From assembly GCF_001418205.1 (NCBI RefSeq), contig NZ_LIQF01000015.1, positions 19,511-83,510 of the forward strand: a stretch of 64,000 nt of DNA, written 5' to 3'. The notes under the pieces are model-generated. The model searched no databases, was not told where the DNA came from, and saw only the letters and a program-made list of their open reading frames with translations. This document shows, piece after piece, positions 8,814 to 17,297 of this stretch. The number at the start of each line of letters is the position of its first letter. Position 1 is the stretch's first letter. A program made the position numbers and the translations under genes. The DNA comes from Marinomonas fungiae (GTDB taxonomy: Bacteria > Pseudomonadota > Gammaproteobacteria > Pseudomonadales > Marinomonadaceae).

Positions 8814-8837
8814 GAGGCCAGCCTAATGACTGGCCTC
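8814..8837 (-). terminator. Intra-operon hairpin between gtsA and gtsB
   Basis: GAGGCCAG and CTGGCCTC form an 8-bp stem with an 8-base loop, with no T run after it. Such hairpins behind binding-protein genes commonly protect the upstream mRNA and lower expression of the permease genes; that role is inferred here. Confidence 0.6.
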
Positions 8838-8851
8838 GGTGTTAACGCGTA

Positions 8852-10099
8852 TTACATGCTCGCTTTAACAGCACGAGCGAGACGATCGACTGCTTCTTCA
8901 GCGGTCATTGATTCGCTGTTATAGAAGTTTGTCACCACATCATAGATCGCACCTTGCACCATGGAGTTGACGGCCATGCCGTGCGCCATACTTGGCACTA
9001 AGTCGCCCGTTGTAGAGCTAGCTAGGAAGGCATCCATAGAAGAATGCGCACAGGTATCGAACTTATCTCGTGGCATATTTAGACGAGCAGGGATTGAACC
9101 TTTGTTCAAGTTGAATGTTTCTTGGAAGGTTGGCTCAAGCATCAGACGCGCAAGGTCTTGTTGTGCTTTTTGCGAATCTTTGTCATCCACTTGGAACATC
9201 GCTAGAGAGTCAATATTGAAGGTAAACTGGCCGCTTGTACCTGGTGCTGCATAACACACGTAGTCAATGCCGGCTTTTTTACCTGCTGCGGTAAACTCAC
9301 CTTTGGCCCAGTCACCCATGATTTGCATCGCGGCGTCACCGTTGATCACCATCGAGGTAGCGATATTCCAGTCACGGCCAGAGAAACCTGAGTCTACGTA
9401 GTCTCGTGTTTTCTTGAAGGTTTTAAACACATCAATCATATCTTCGCCACGTAGCGTCGCATCGTCTAGGCCGACGAATGCTGCAGTGTAGAATCGTGAA
9501 CCTTTAGACAAAGCAATCGCTTCAAACAGTGTCGCGTCTTGCCACGCTTGGCCACCGTGCGCCAGCGGTGTGAAACCTGCTGCTTTGATTTTGTCAGCCG
9601 CTTCGAAGAATTGGTCCCAAGTGGTTGGGATAGAAGCGCCAGCTTTTTTGAAGATTTCTGGGTTTGCCCATAGCCAGTTGACGCGGTGTACGTTAACCGG
9701 TGCGGCTACATAGTGGCCATCGTATTTCATAACATCACTCACCACTTGCGGTAGGACAACGTCCCACTGGCCTTTTTCAGCCACAGCGTCGAGATTGGTT
9801 AGGAAGCCTAGATCACCCCATTCTTGAATGGTAGGGCCTTTGATTTGTGCCGCAGCTGGTGGATTACCAGCGATCGCGCGCGATTTTAGAACGGTCATTG
9901 CAGATTCACCGCCGCCGCCAGCAACTGCGAAGTCTTTCCAAGTGTGGCCTTCTTCTGTCATCAAGTCCTTAAGAACGTTGATCGACGCGGCTTCACCACC
10001 GGAAGTCCACCAGTGTAGAACTTCTACTTCACCTGCGTGTGCTGTCGCCGCTGCAACAGAAATGGCAAGACTTGATAAACCTAATGCAATTTTCTTCAT
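8852..10099 (-). CDS. gtsA: Periplasmic glucose-type sugar-binding protein
   Basis: A 415-residue solute-binding protein with a signal peptide cleaved after about residue 22 (ATAHA). The mature start [16 protein letters not shown], then [18 protein letters not shown] and [19 protein letters not shown], match Pseudomonas GtsA as I remember it. It captures the sugar in the periplasm and delivers it to GtsB/GtsC. It is first in its operon, with its promoter in the 284-base gap shared with the divergent histidine kinase gene. The GtrS/GltR-like pair at 13894-16081 is its likely regulator. Confidence 0.93.
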   Translation of the reverse strand: MKKIALGLSSLAISVAAATAHAGEVEVLHWWTSGGEAASINVLKDLMTEEGHTWKDFAVAGGGGESAMTVLKSRAIAGNPPAAAQIKGPTIQEWGDLGFLTNLDAVAEKGQWDVVLPQVVSDVMKYDGHYVAAPVNVHRVNWLWANPEIFKKAGASIPTTWDQFFEAADKIKAAGFTPLAHGGQAWQDATLFEAIALSKGSRFYTAAFVGLDDATLRGEDMIDVFKTFKKTRDYVDSGFSGRDWNIATSMVINGDAAMQIMGDWAKGEFTAAGKKAGIDYVCYAAPGTSGQFTFNIDSLAMFQVDDKDSQKAQQDLARLMLEPTFQETFNLNKGSIPARLNMPRDKFDTCAHSSMDAFLASSTTGDLVPSMAHGMAVNSMVQGAIYDVVTNFYNSESMTAEEAVDRLARAVKASM

Positions 10100-10337
10100 G
10101 GTCAGTAACCCTTATTTATTATTGTGGGACTCTGTAACTAACGTTTTTTAAATCTAGGTCATCAGCATAAAAAATGCTCACTTAGACAGGGTAAATGTAG
10201 CAAACCTTATGCACGCAAGTGGTAAAGTAGAGCAACCAAATGTATCAAAGTCTTGCAAGCTCGATATTCTCTCCTTCAATCCCTTCTTGAATGAAGCTCT
10301 TTTGTGCCCGTGTCCTCATGAGTCAATCATCTTCAAC

Positions 10338-10378
10338 TATAATGGGATTGGCTGTGGTGTACCCATACCACCAAGGAG
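10338..10378 (+). promoter_or_regulatory. -10 element and strong ribosome site deciding the histidine kinase start
   Basis: TATAAT at 10338-10343 and AAGGAGG at 10372-10378, the latter five bases before the ATG at 10384. Together they rule out the longer in-frame start at 10291, which precedes the promoter. Confidence 0.75.
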
Positions 10379-10383
10379 GTGCC

Positions 10384-11769
10384 ATGGAGGCTCATGTATT
10401 TACTCAGCTTGATCTTGTCTTTCTGATTGGCTTCTTAATGATCCTAGTGCTGATGTCATTTGTTTTTAGTTGGCGTGAACGTCAGCGTTCCCAGCACTTA
10501 CTCGATCGCAATCGGTGTTTACAAGATGACGTGCGTCGCCTGCAAGCCACTGAGGAAGAGCAGCGTCGTTTATACAATTCGCTAGAACGAGCGATGGAAC
10601 AGCGGACTCGGGAGCTGCAAGAAATCCACAGCAAGCTGGAACAAGAGATGCATGCAACCGCGCAAGCACAAAAGCGTATGACCAGCATTTTTGAGTCGGC
10701 TCCGAATGGTATGTTGGTTGTGAATCGAGAGGGGTTGATTACTCAGGCCAATAGCATGGTGGCGTCTATCTTTCGTTGTAAAGTAGAAGAGTTGATTGGC
10801 AAATCAGTCGAGAGCTTAGTGCCGACGGAATTTCGCGAACGACATGTGGTGGATCGATCTGAGTTTCAGGAACACCCTTCGAAACGAAAAATGGGTGCCC
10901 GCCGTGATTTATACGGTGCCCGATTTGACGGGTCTTATGTGCCATTGGAAGTAGGGTTGCACCCCGTTGCGTTGGAAAGTGGCACCGAAATTGTTGCTGC
11001 AGTGGTCGACATCAGTGAGCGCAAAGCCTACGAAAAAAGTATTCATAAGCGCAATGAGGCGTTGGAATTGTCGAACCGCGAGTTGCAGGAGTTTGCGTTT
11101 ATTGCGTCCCACGATTTGCGCGAGCCACTGCGTAAAATCATTTCCTTTTCTACACTGTTACAGGAAGGGGAATACGGAGAGTTTAACGAAGAAGGTAAAG
11201 TCTTCTCTGGTTACATCGTTAATGCGGCGCAACGAATGCGTGATCTGTTATCGGATTTATTAGCTTACAGCCGTGTAACATCTAAGGCTAATCCTTTTAA
11301 AACATTGCGTTTAAATCCGCTGCTAGAGGAAGTGTTAGAGGATCTGCAGCTGCTCGTGGAAGAGTCGAATGCCGACATTCAGATTGCGGACACTTTGCCT
11401 GATGTGAACGCGGATCCAGTGCAAATGCGGCAGTTGTTTCAAAATTTAATTGGTAACAGCTTGAAGTATCGCGACCCTAATCGCGCTCCCATCGTGACCA
11501 TTTCGGGTAACCAAGACGATGATTTTGTGTATCTTAAAGTACAGGATAACGGGATTGGCTTTGCGCAAGCATTTGCCGAGCAAATCTTTGATGTGTTCAA
11601 GCGGTTACATGACAAGCAATCCTATTCAGGTACCGGAATGGGGTTGGCCATTTGTCGCAAAATAGTCATGCGTCATGGAGGCTCCATTACTGCTCGATCA
11701 AAAGAGGGGGTGGGTACGACGATGATTATTGAATTACCCAAAAAAATGGCAGTGAACGATGGCAGTTAA
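10384..11769 (+). CDS. Membrane-anchored PAS sensor histidine kinase
   Basis: A 461-residue kinase. One membrane segment (about 9-30) is followed by a coiled coil (about 31-100), a PAS domain (about 105-215, ending in a DISERK motif), a HisKA domain with phosphoacceptor His in ASHDLREPLRK, and an HATPase domain with the N-box (NLIGNSLKYRD) and the glycine boxes DNGIGF and GTGMGLAI. The FIASHDLREPL form is typical of phytochrome-like kinases that signal to small receivers. It overlaps the next gene by 11 bases. It is probably the first step of a relay to the receiver at 11759 and the GGDEF-EAL protein at 12196. Confidence 0.92.
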   Translation: MEAHVFTQLDLVFLIGFLMILVLMSFVFSWRERQRSQHLLDRNRCLQDDVRRLQATEEEQRRLYNSLERAMEQRTRELQEIHSKLEQEMHATAQAQKRMTSIFESAPNGMLVVNREGLITQANSMVASIFRCKVEELIGKSVESLVPTEFRERHVVDRSEFQEHPSKRKMGARRDLYGARFDGSYVPLEVGLHPVALESGTEIVAAVVDISERKAYEKSIHKRNEALELSNRELQEFAFIASHDLREPLRKIISFSTLLQEGEYGEFNEEGKVFSGYIVNAAQRMRDLLSDLLAYSRVTSKANPFKTLRLNPLLEEVLEDLQLLVEESNADIQIADTLPDVNADPVQMRQLFQNLIGNSLKYRDPNRAPIVTISGNQDDDFVYLKVQDNGIGFAQAFAEQIFDVFKRLHDKQSYSGTGMGLAICRKIVMRHGGSITARSKEGVGTTMIIELPKKMAVNDGS

Positions 11770-12187
11770 CGCAACACAACCGCGGTTGTTGATGCTTGAC
11801 GACGATCTAGAGGATGCTTTTTTGGTGCAGACAGCATTAAAGAGGCTTAATACGCGCTGGTCGTTTCAGCATTTTCAGACCAGTCAGGCATTTTCTGACT
11901 ACTTAGACAAAGAATATTCTGTGCAAGTACAGGAATCGCGTCTAATGTTATTGCTCGATTTGAATATGCCCGTTAAAACAGGGTTAGAGTGGCTGTCTGA
12001 GCTTCGTGCAGACAGTCGCTTTGATCCGTTGATCATCATTGTGCTTTCCACTTCAGATATGAAGGAAGAACAAGAGCGAAGTTTGTCACTTGGTGCCAAT
12101 GCCCATGTTGGTAAGCCTGATAGCGTAAAAGAGTTGGCGGAAAAATTGATGGCTTTGTATGGATATTGGATAGATAACAAGAGTTAG
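11759..12187 (+). CDS. Single-domain response regulator (Rcp1-like)
   Basis: A 142-residue receiver without an output domain. The acidic pocket is DDD (14-16), the phosphoacceptor Asp lies in LLLLDLNMP, and the switch residues are in VLSTSD and the Lys of VGKPDS. Small receivers of this kind pair with phytochrome-type histidine kinases and shuttle phosphate or bind partners. The start ATG lies inside the 3' end of the kinase gene and the next gene follows 8 bases later, so the three form one operon. Confidence 0.92.
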   Translation: MAVNATQPRLLMLDDDLEDAFLVQTALKRLNTRWSFQHFQTSQAFSDYLDKEYSVQVQESRLMLLLDLNMPVKTGLEWLSELRADSRFDPLIIIVLSTSDMKEEQERSLSLGANAHVGKPDSVKELAEKLMALYGYWIDNKS

Positions 12188-12195
12188 AGGGAAGA

Positions 12196-13908
12196 ATGGA
12201 TAAGACAAGCTTATCAGTGCTAGTGATCGAGGACGATTACGAGGATTATATTCTCCTACGTACCTATTTGGCTCATGCTGCGCGTACCCAATTCGAACTG
12301 ACGCATGTAGAGCACTTTGATGGTGCGGCCAAAATTTTGGTTGAGAAGCAATTCGATGCCATTCTCTGTGACTATTTCCTAGATGGTCATACCGCGACGG
12401 ATTTGTTTAAACATGTGAAGCTGATTGGAGTAGAAACACCGATCGTGGTGCTCACTGGTGTGGCTGAGTCCGAGTTGGATGATGTGCTGATGCAGCTGGG
12501 CGCTTCGGACTTTATCCCCAAAGATGAGCTCACTACCGCATTACTGGAACGTAGTATTCGCCATGCCATTGAGCGAAAGCGCGCCGAGCAACAAATCTCC
12601 CAGCTGATCAAACGTGATCCGTTGACGGGGCTCGGTAATCGGTTAATTTTTGAAGAGCACGCTGAGCTTGCTATCGCCCGAGCAAAGCGTAATAAAACTC
12701 ACCTCGCAATTGCCTTCCTCGACCTTGATCGGTTTAAAAATGTGAATGATACCTTGGGGCATCATGTGGGGGATTTGCTACTGACTTTAGTCGGTAAACG
12801 TATTCAGGATACGATTCGGGGCAGCGACTTTGTGGCGCGTGTCGGTGGTGATGAATTCACTCTGTTGCTTGATGAAGTACAGGATCTAGACAGCCTTAAT
12901 GGCATCGCTAACAAGGTGTTAGCGCAAGTCTCGCGCCATGCGGTGATTGATTGTAAACATCTAGAAGTCTCGGCAAGTATGGGCATTGCGTTATATCCCG
13001 AGCAAGGCAGTACGGTCTCTGAACTGATGCGTAAAGCAGATATGGCGCTTTATGAATGCAAGAAGCAAGAGAGCATGCGCCATTACATGGTGTTTAGTGA
13101 CAGCTTACAAGCGCGCTTACACAAAGAAACGCGGGTGGAGAATGGCCTGCATCGAGCGCTGTTAAATGATGAATTTGAACTGCATTATCAACCGATCGTG
13201 TCCCTTGATGACTATAGTATTCATGGGGTTGAGGCGTTAATTCGGTGGCGTTTGCCGGATGGTAATTTGTTGATGCCGGACGATTTTATTGAAGAGGCCA
13301 ATCGAGTCGGATTGATTGGTGACTTAGGCTTATGGGTCTTAGAGTCTGCTTGCAAGCAACTGCGTCAATGGTTAGACCACGGCATACAGTTGAGCATGTC
13401 TATAAACGTTTCTCCTCGCCATTTGCGTCAAGCTGGCTTTGAAGAAATTGTCAAAGAAGTCGTACAAAAATATCAGATTCCCGCCGGTTGTTTGATGTTG
13501 GAGCTGACGGAAGAGGTCTTTGTTGACAGTGGTATTGCCAGTTTGTATGCGCTGACGGAAATTCGAAAAGCGGGTGTCGGCATTGCCATTGATGATTTTG
13601 GAACGGGCTATTCGTCCATGCGCTACTTAAAAAGCTTGCCTATTGATCGTATCAAGATCGACCGTTGCTTTGTCTCAGCGCACAGCGATGATTCCTTGTC
13701 GGACCCTATGATTACTCAGGCAATTGTTTTTCTAGCGGAAGGTCTGGGCTTAGACCTAGTGGCCGAAGGGGTCGAGACTAGCAGTCAAGCTCTTGAGTTG
13801 GCCAAGCAGGGCTGCCATAAGGGACAAGGCTATTTATTTTCTAAACCTCAGCCCCAGGATGTGATCTTTGAGATGCTTAAACAGAAAAAACTGTTAGTGA
13901 CGCGGTAG
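12196..13908 (+). CDS. REC-GGDEF-EAL response regulator (c-di-GMP turnover)
   Basis: A 570-residue protein with a receiver domain (1-125, phosphoacceptor Asp in LCDYFLDG), a GGDEF domain (about 140-300) with intact GGDEF and an RGSD inhibitory site five residues before VGGDEF-proximal residues, and an EAL domain (about 315-560). The EAL part keeps EALIRW, DDFGTGYSS, the Lys of IKIDR, and QGYLFSKP. Both c-di-GMP synthesis and hydrolysis motifs are therefore present; which activity dominates cannot be read from sequence. Receiver input suggests control by the kinase two genes upstream. Its 3' end overlaps the convergent kinase gene by 15 bases. Confidence 0.94.
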   Translation: MDKTSLSVLVIEDDYEDYILLRTYLAHAARTQFELTHVEHFDGAAKILVEKQFDAILCDYFLDGHTATDLFKHVKLIGVETPIVVLTGVAESELDDVLMQLGASDFIPKDELTTALLERSIRHAIERKRAEQQISQLIKRDPLTGLGNRLIFEEHAELAIARAKRNKTHLAIAFLDLDRFKNVNDTLGHHVGDLLLTLVGKRIQDTIRGSDFVARVGGDEFTLLLDEVQDLDSLNGIANKVLAQVSRHAVIDCKHLEVSASMGIALYPEQGSTVSELMRKADMALYECKKQESMRHYMVFSDSLQARLHKETRVENGLHRALLNDEFELHYQPIVSLDDYSIHGVEALIRWRLPDGNLLMPDDFIEEANRVGLIGDLGLWVLESACKQLRQWLDHGIQLSMSINVSPRHLRQAGFEEIVKEVVQKYQIPAGCLMLELTEEVFVDSGIASLYALTEIRKAGVGIAIDDFGTGYSSMRYLKSLPIDRIKIDRCFVSAHSDDSLSDPMITQAIVFLAEGLGLDLVAEGVETSSQALELAKQGCHKGQGYLFSKPQPQDVIFEMLKQKKLLVTR

Positions 13909-15342
13909 CCAAAGGCGTACCTCTAAACCACCCACATCGCGGTTTCTAAGGGTAATCTCGCCGCCATGGGCGCGGGCAATATTACGGGCGATGCTCAAAC
14001 CTAAACCGACACTACCGGTGCGCCCACTGCCTGAGGCTGCCAACTGAGTATAGGGTTGGAACACATCGTCCATCTTGGCGTCTGGGATCCCTGGGCCGTT
14101 ATCGCAAATATAGATACACAGCTCATTTTCATTGTCCTCGATCCGTATATCTGCTTTGTGACCATAGTAAAGGGCATTATCGATTAGGTTGCCAAGGCAG
14201 CGACGGATTGCCAAAGGCTTGCCTATGTAAGGCATTAATAAATTACCTTGAATCGTGACGGCGTTGGCCAGCCTATTAGCGCTTTGCTGAATGTCTTTAA
14301 GAAATCGCATCAGGTCAATCTCGACGCGATTTTCGTGAATATCGGTTTCTTTCACGCTCTGAATCGCGCCTTTTACCAACAAATCTAAATCTTCCAAATC
14401 TCGGATCATCGCGTCACGGACATCTTCTTCGTCGAGCATTTCTGCACGCAGACGTAAGCGTGTGATGGGGGTTTTTAGGTCGTGAGAAATGGCGGCAAAT
14501 AGTTTCTCGCGATCATTTAAATAGCGTTGAATACGAGCCTGCATATCATTAAAGGCATGTGCGGTATGGCGCACTTCGAGGGCCCCTTCCTCGCGCAGGG
14601 GTTTAAAATCCCCCTGACCAAAGCGCTCTGCCGCACGGGCAAGAATCGCTAATGGACGGGTGGTACGGCGCAAGATCAATAGCGTCAGTAACAACACCGT
14701 CGTGACCGATACGATCAATGAGAAGATGCGATCACGGCTTAAAGGGGAGGTTTCTTCTAGGAAGTAGGGATCCGGCATGAGGCTGGCTAAATACAACCAA
14801 TCGGAATCATTAATCGGAATCTGAATGACAATAATTGGCGGCGTCAGTGGTTTGACTAACAGACTGTGATGACCCCAACGCTCAGGCAGATCGACCAAAC
14901 GGGTGTGATTGTTGATGACGTGTAAATCGTCGGGGCTGGAGAAGGCAATCTTGGCGTTGCTTATGCCCAGCTGTTTGACCAAGGTGCTTTGCACTTGATC
15001 CTTCACAATATCCTTTAAAGGCGAGTCTGGAATGGGGTTAATCAGAATCTCCTCACGATTCAAGGTGACAAAGAAGCGTGTTCCGCCCATATCTTGTAGT
15101 TGATCGATGACGATATGGCGATAGTTCTGCGGCAGTGAGGTGAAGTAACTGACGGTCGCCGCAATGCGAAACGCCATGTGTTTGGAGACTTCGCGGACGT
15201 TTTCTCGAGTGTCAGCTTCCACTTGGTGCAACCAAATGGAGGAGCCGATCAGCTGCATAGCCGCCACCCCAAACGTCATGATTAAGACGATCTGTCCAGT
15301 TAAAGACTGGAACCAGCGCTTAATTCTCTTCGTGGTGGTCAT
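13894..15342 (-). CDS. Sensor histidine kinase, GtrS-like
   Basis: A 482-residue EnvZ-class kinase. Membrane segments at about 15-40 and 225-245 flank a periplasmic sensor of about 185 residues. They are followed by HAMP, a HisKA domain with ISHDLKTPITRLRLR, and an ATPase domain with NLIDNALYYG, DNGPGIP and GLGLSIA. The start is taken at ATG 15342, overlapping the regulator gene by 23 bases; the frame also runs to a TTG at 15357. In Pseudomonas, GtrS/GltR control the glucose importer. The same neighbourhood here makes sugar-dependent control of gtsABCD plausible, but that is inferred. Confidence 0.88.
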   Translation of the reverse strand: MTTTKRIKRWFQSLTGQIVLIMTFGVAAMQLIGSSIWLHQVEADTRENVREVSKHMAFRIAATVSYFTSLPQNYRHIVIDQLQDMGGTRFFVTLNREEILINPIPDSPLKDIVKDQVQSTLVKQLGISNAKIAFSSPDDLHVINNHTRLVDLPERWGHHSLLVKPLTPPIIVIQIPINDSDWLYLASLMPDPYFLEETSPLSRDRIFSLIVSVTTVLLLTLLILRRTTRPLAILARAAERFGQGDFKPLREEGALEVRHTAHAFNDMQARIQRYLNDREKLFAAISHDLKTPITRLRLRAEMLDEEDVRDAMIRDLEDLDLLVKGAIQSVKETDIHENRVEIDLMRFLKDIQQSANRLANAVTIQGNLLMPYIGKPLAIRRCLGNLIDNALYYGHKADIRIEDNENELCIYICDNGPGIPDAKMDDVFQPYTQLAASGSGRTGSVGLGLSIARNIARAHGGEITLRNRDVGGLEVRLWLPRH

Positions 15343-16081
15343 GATCGCTGGCTTCAACCTTGGCCGTCAGAATATAACCTTGTCCGCGTACGGTCTTGAT
15401 CAGTTGCGGTTGACGTGCATCTTCCCGTAAGCGTTGGCGCAAGCGACTCACGTGCACATCGATAAAGCGGTCCAGTGGAGTGGTATCTCGGCCTCGAGTG
15501 TTCTCGGCAATATAATCCCGTGACAGCACGTTGCCTGGGTTGGTGACGAACAGCATTAATAGGTTGTAATCCGCGCCACTGAGAGATTCTTTCACGCCGT
15601 CTACCCACAATTCTCGGGTCAAGGTATCGAGTTTAAACTGGGCAAAGCGGTAGTAACGATAGCTTTCTTGAGGCGAAGCAAGTGCTTGTTCGGGTGCCTC
15701 AGAGACTTGTTCCATACGGCGGTGGATCGCTTTAATTCGCGCGAGCAGTTCACGAGGATTAAAAGGTTTGGCAAGGTAATCATCCGCGCCAATTTCCAAG
15801 CCAATGATGCGATCCATCTCATCAGAGTTAGCGGTCAGCATGATCACCGGAACGTTGGATTGGGTGCGCAAGGTACGGCAGACAGAAAAGCCATCAGCCC
15901 CTGGTAAGCGCACATCCAGAATGACCAAATCCACACCCAAATTTGGGCTAAATGCAGTCAAAAATGACTCACCAGAATCCGCAGTAAGAACCTGATATTG
16001 GTTTTTCTCTAGATAGGATTTTAAGAGAGAGCGAATTTCATCGTCATCATCAACAACGAAGACGCATTTGGATTTTGTCAT
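15320..16081 (-). CDS. OmpR-family response regulator, GltR-like
   Basis: A 253-residue regulator. The receiver domain (1-125) has DDDDE, the phosphoacceptor Asp in VILDVRLPG, the MLTANSDE switch and KPFNPREL. The C-terminal winged helix (about 150-245) contains LSGADYNLL, RDYIAENTRGRD and HVSRLRQRL, then TVRGQGYIL. It is first in the regulator-kinase operon and divergent from the fructokinase gene. It probably regulates sugar uptake genes (gts) and perhaps its own promoter. The 253-residue length, with a linker of about 25 residues, is normal for the family. Confidence 0.9.
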   Translation of the reverse strand: MTKSKCVFVVDDDDEIRSLLKSYLEKNQYQVLTADSGESFLTAFSPNLGVDLVILDVRLPGADGFSVCRTLRTQSNVPVIMLTANSDEMDRIIGLEIGADDYLAKPFNPRELLARIKAIHRRMEQVSEAPEQALASPQESYRYYRFAQFKLDTLTRELWVDGVKESLSGADYNLLMLFVTNPGNVLSRDYIAENTRGRDTTPLDRFIDVHVSRLRQRLREDARQPQLIKTVRGQGYILTAKVEASDHDHHEEN

Positions 16082-16167
16082 ATAGGCCTAGTTGAATAAT
16101 AAATAAGCAGATAATGAAAAGAGTCTAGCAAGAAACCGTTTGTTAACCAACGACCTTGATAATAGAG

Positions 16168-16184
16168 TCGGTAACAGTCGGTAA
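16168..16184. promoter_or_regulatory. Direct repeat TCGGTAA, 10-base period
   Basis: Two TCGGTAA copies (16168-16174 and 16178-16184) lie in the 198-base gap between the GltR-like regulator and the divergent fructokinase gene. OmpR-family regulators usually bind such tandem half-sites spaced one helical turn apart, so this is a candidate site for the neighbouring regulator. Confidence 0.4.
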
Positions 16185-16279
16185 ACGCTATAGTAACATG
16201 TATTCTGCGTTAGCGTTCCAGACATATTCGCCGTGCAAATCCGCTAGGCTGATGGTAACAATAAGAGAGAGATAACACG

Positions 16280-17248
16280 ATGATGACGAAAGTAATGGCG
16301 TTTGGTGAAGCCCTAATTGATTTTCTATCAAATGGTCAAACGGGCCTTGATGGACAGGAGTCTTTCACAAAATTTCCTGGCGGAGCACCTGCTAATGTGG
16401 CGGTGGCCGTGGCGCGTTTGGGCGGAAATAGCCATTTTGCTGGTCAGGTCGGCGACGATGTCTTTGGTCATTTTCTGAAAGACTCTCTGGAAAGCTACGG
16501 CGTAAAAACCGACAGTATGTTGATGACCAAAGAAGCGAAAACTGCGCTGGCGTTTGTCAGTTTAGACAGTACGGGCGAGCGCAGCTTTGAGTTTTACCGC
16601 AATCCGTCGGCGGACATGTTGTTTCGTCGCGAAGATTTTCAGAGTGAGTGGTTTTATGCGCCACAAGGTGTGTTCCATACCTGTTCGAATACGTTAACGG
16701 ATGCCAACATCACCACTGCGACCATGGCCGGTATTGTCATGGCAAAAGCTGCAGGTTGGATTGTTAGCATTGATGTGAATTTGCGTATTAATTTGTGGCC
16801 AGAGCATCAGGTGGATACGGATCGTGTGATCGCTTGGATGCGTCAAGGCGATGTTATTAAAGCCAGCTTAGAAGAATTAGAAGTACTTGCAAACGAACCA
16901 CTTAATTTGATTCAAGAGTTGTTGGCGGGAGGCGTATCACTGTTTGTGTTAACCGATGGCGGAAACCCAGTACGCTACTTTACCGCCAATGGCCAAGGTG
17001 AAATTGCCGCACCAAAAGTGGAAGTCAAAGATACTACGGCAGCAGGGGATGCGTTTGTCGGTGGTTTGCTGTATCAATTAGCGGAACGTGGCGGCGATCG
17101 TGAGTCATTGAAAGCGTTTGATGAAGCGGAGCTGCAAGCCTGTATTCGCTTTGCTGTGGCATGCGGTGCAGACTCGGTGACCAAAGCGGGGGCGTACCCA
17201 TCCTTGCCAAACCTTGAGCAAGCGAACGCACGTTTGGCAACGTTCTAG
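16280..17248 (+). CDS. Fructokinase, PfkB family
   Basis: A 322-residue sugar kinase. It shows both PfkB signatures: PGGAPANVAVAVARLGG near 32-48 and the ATP/anion-hole motif DTTAAGDAFVGG near 253-264, with the catalytic Asp in AAGDAF. It most resembles fructokinases (phosphorylation of fructose to fructose 6-phosphate), though other hexoses cannot be excluded. Two ATGs in a row begin the frame, behind a purine-rich AAGAGAGAGA. The alpha-glucosidase gene follows after 49 bases, so the pair could process sucrose or similar glucosides. Confidence 0.88.
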   Translation: MMTKVMAFGEALIDFLSNGQTGLDGQESFTKFPGGAPANVAVAVARLGGNSHFAGQVGDDVFGHFLKDSLESYGVKTDSMLMTKEAKTALAFVSLDSTGERSFEFYRNPSADMLFRREDFQSEWFYAPQGVFHTCSNTLTDANITTATMAGIVMAKAAGWIVSIDVNLRINLWPEHQVDTDRVIAWMRQGDVIKASLEELEVLANEPLNLIQELLAGGVSLFVLTDGGNPVRYFTANGQGEIAAPKVEVKDTTAAGDAFVGGLLYQLAERGGDRESLKAFDEAELQACIRFAVACGADSVTKAGAYPSLPNLEQANARLATF

Positions 17249-17297
17249 TCAGTTAAAACAACACAGCAGGGCTGTGGACACCTTAAGGAGTGACGTG

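Noticed and set aside
10291..10383. Upstream in-frame start for the PAS histidine kinase
   Set aside because: It precedes the likely -10 element; a near-perfect ribosome site supports the ATG at 10384.
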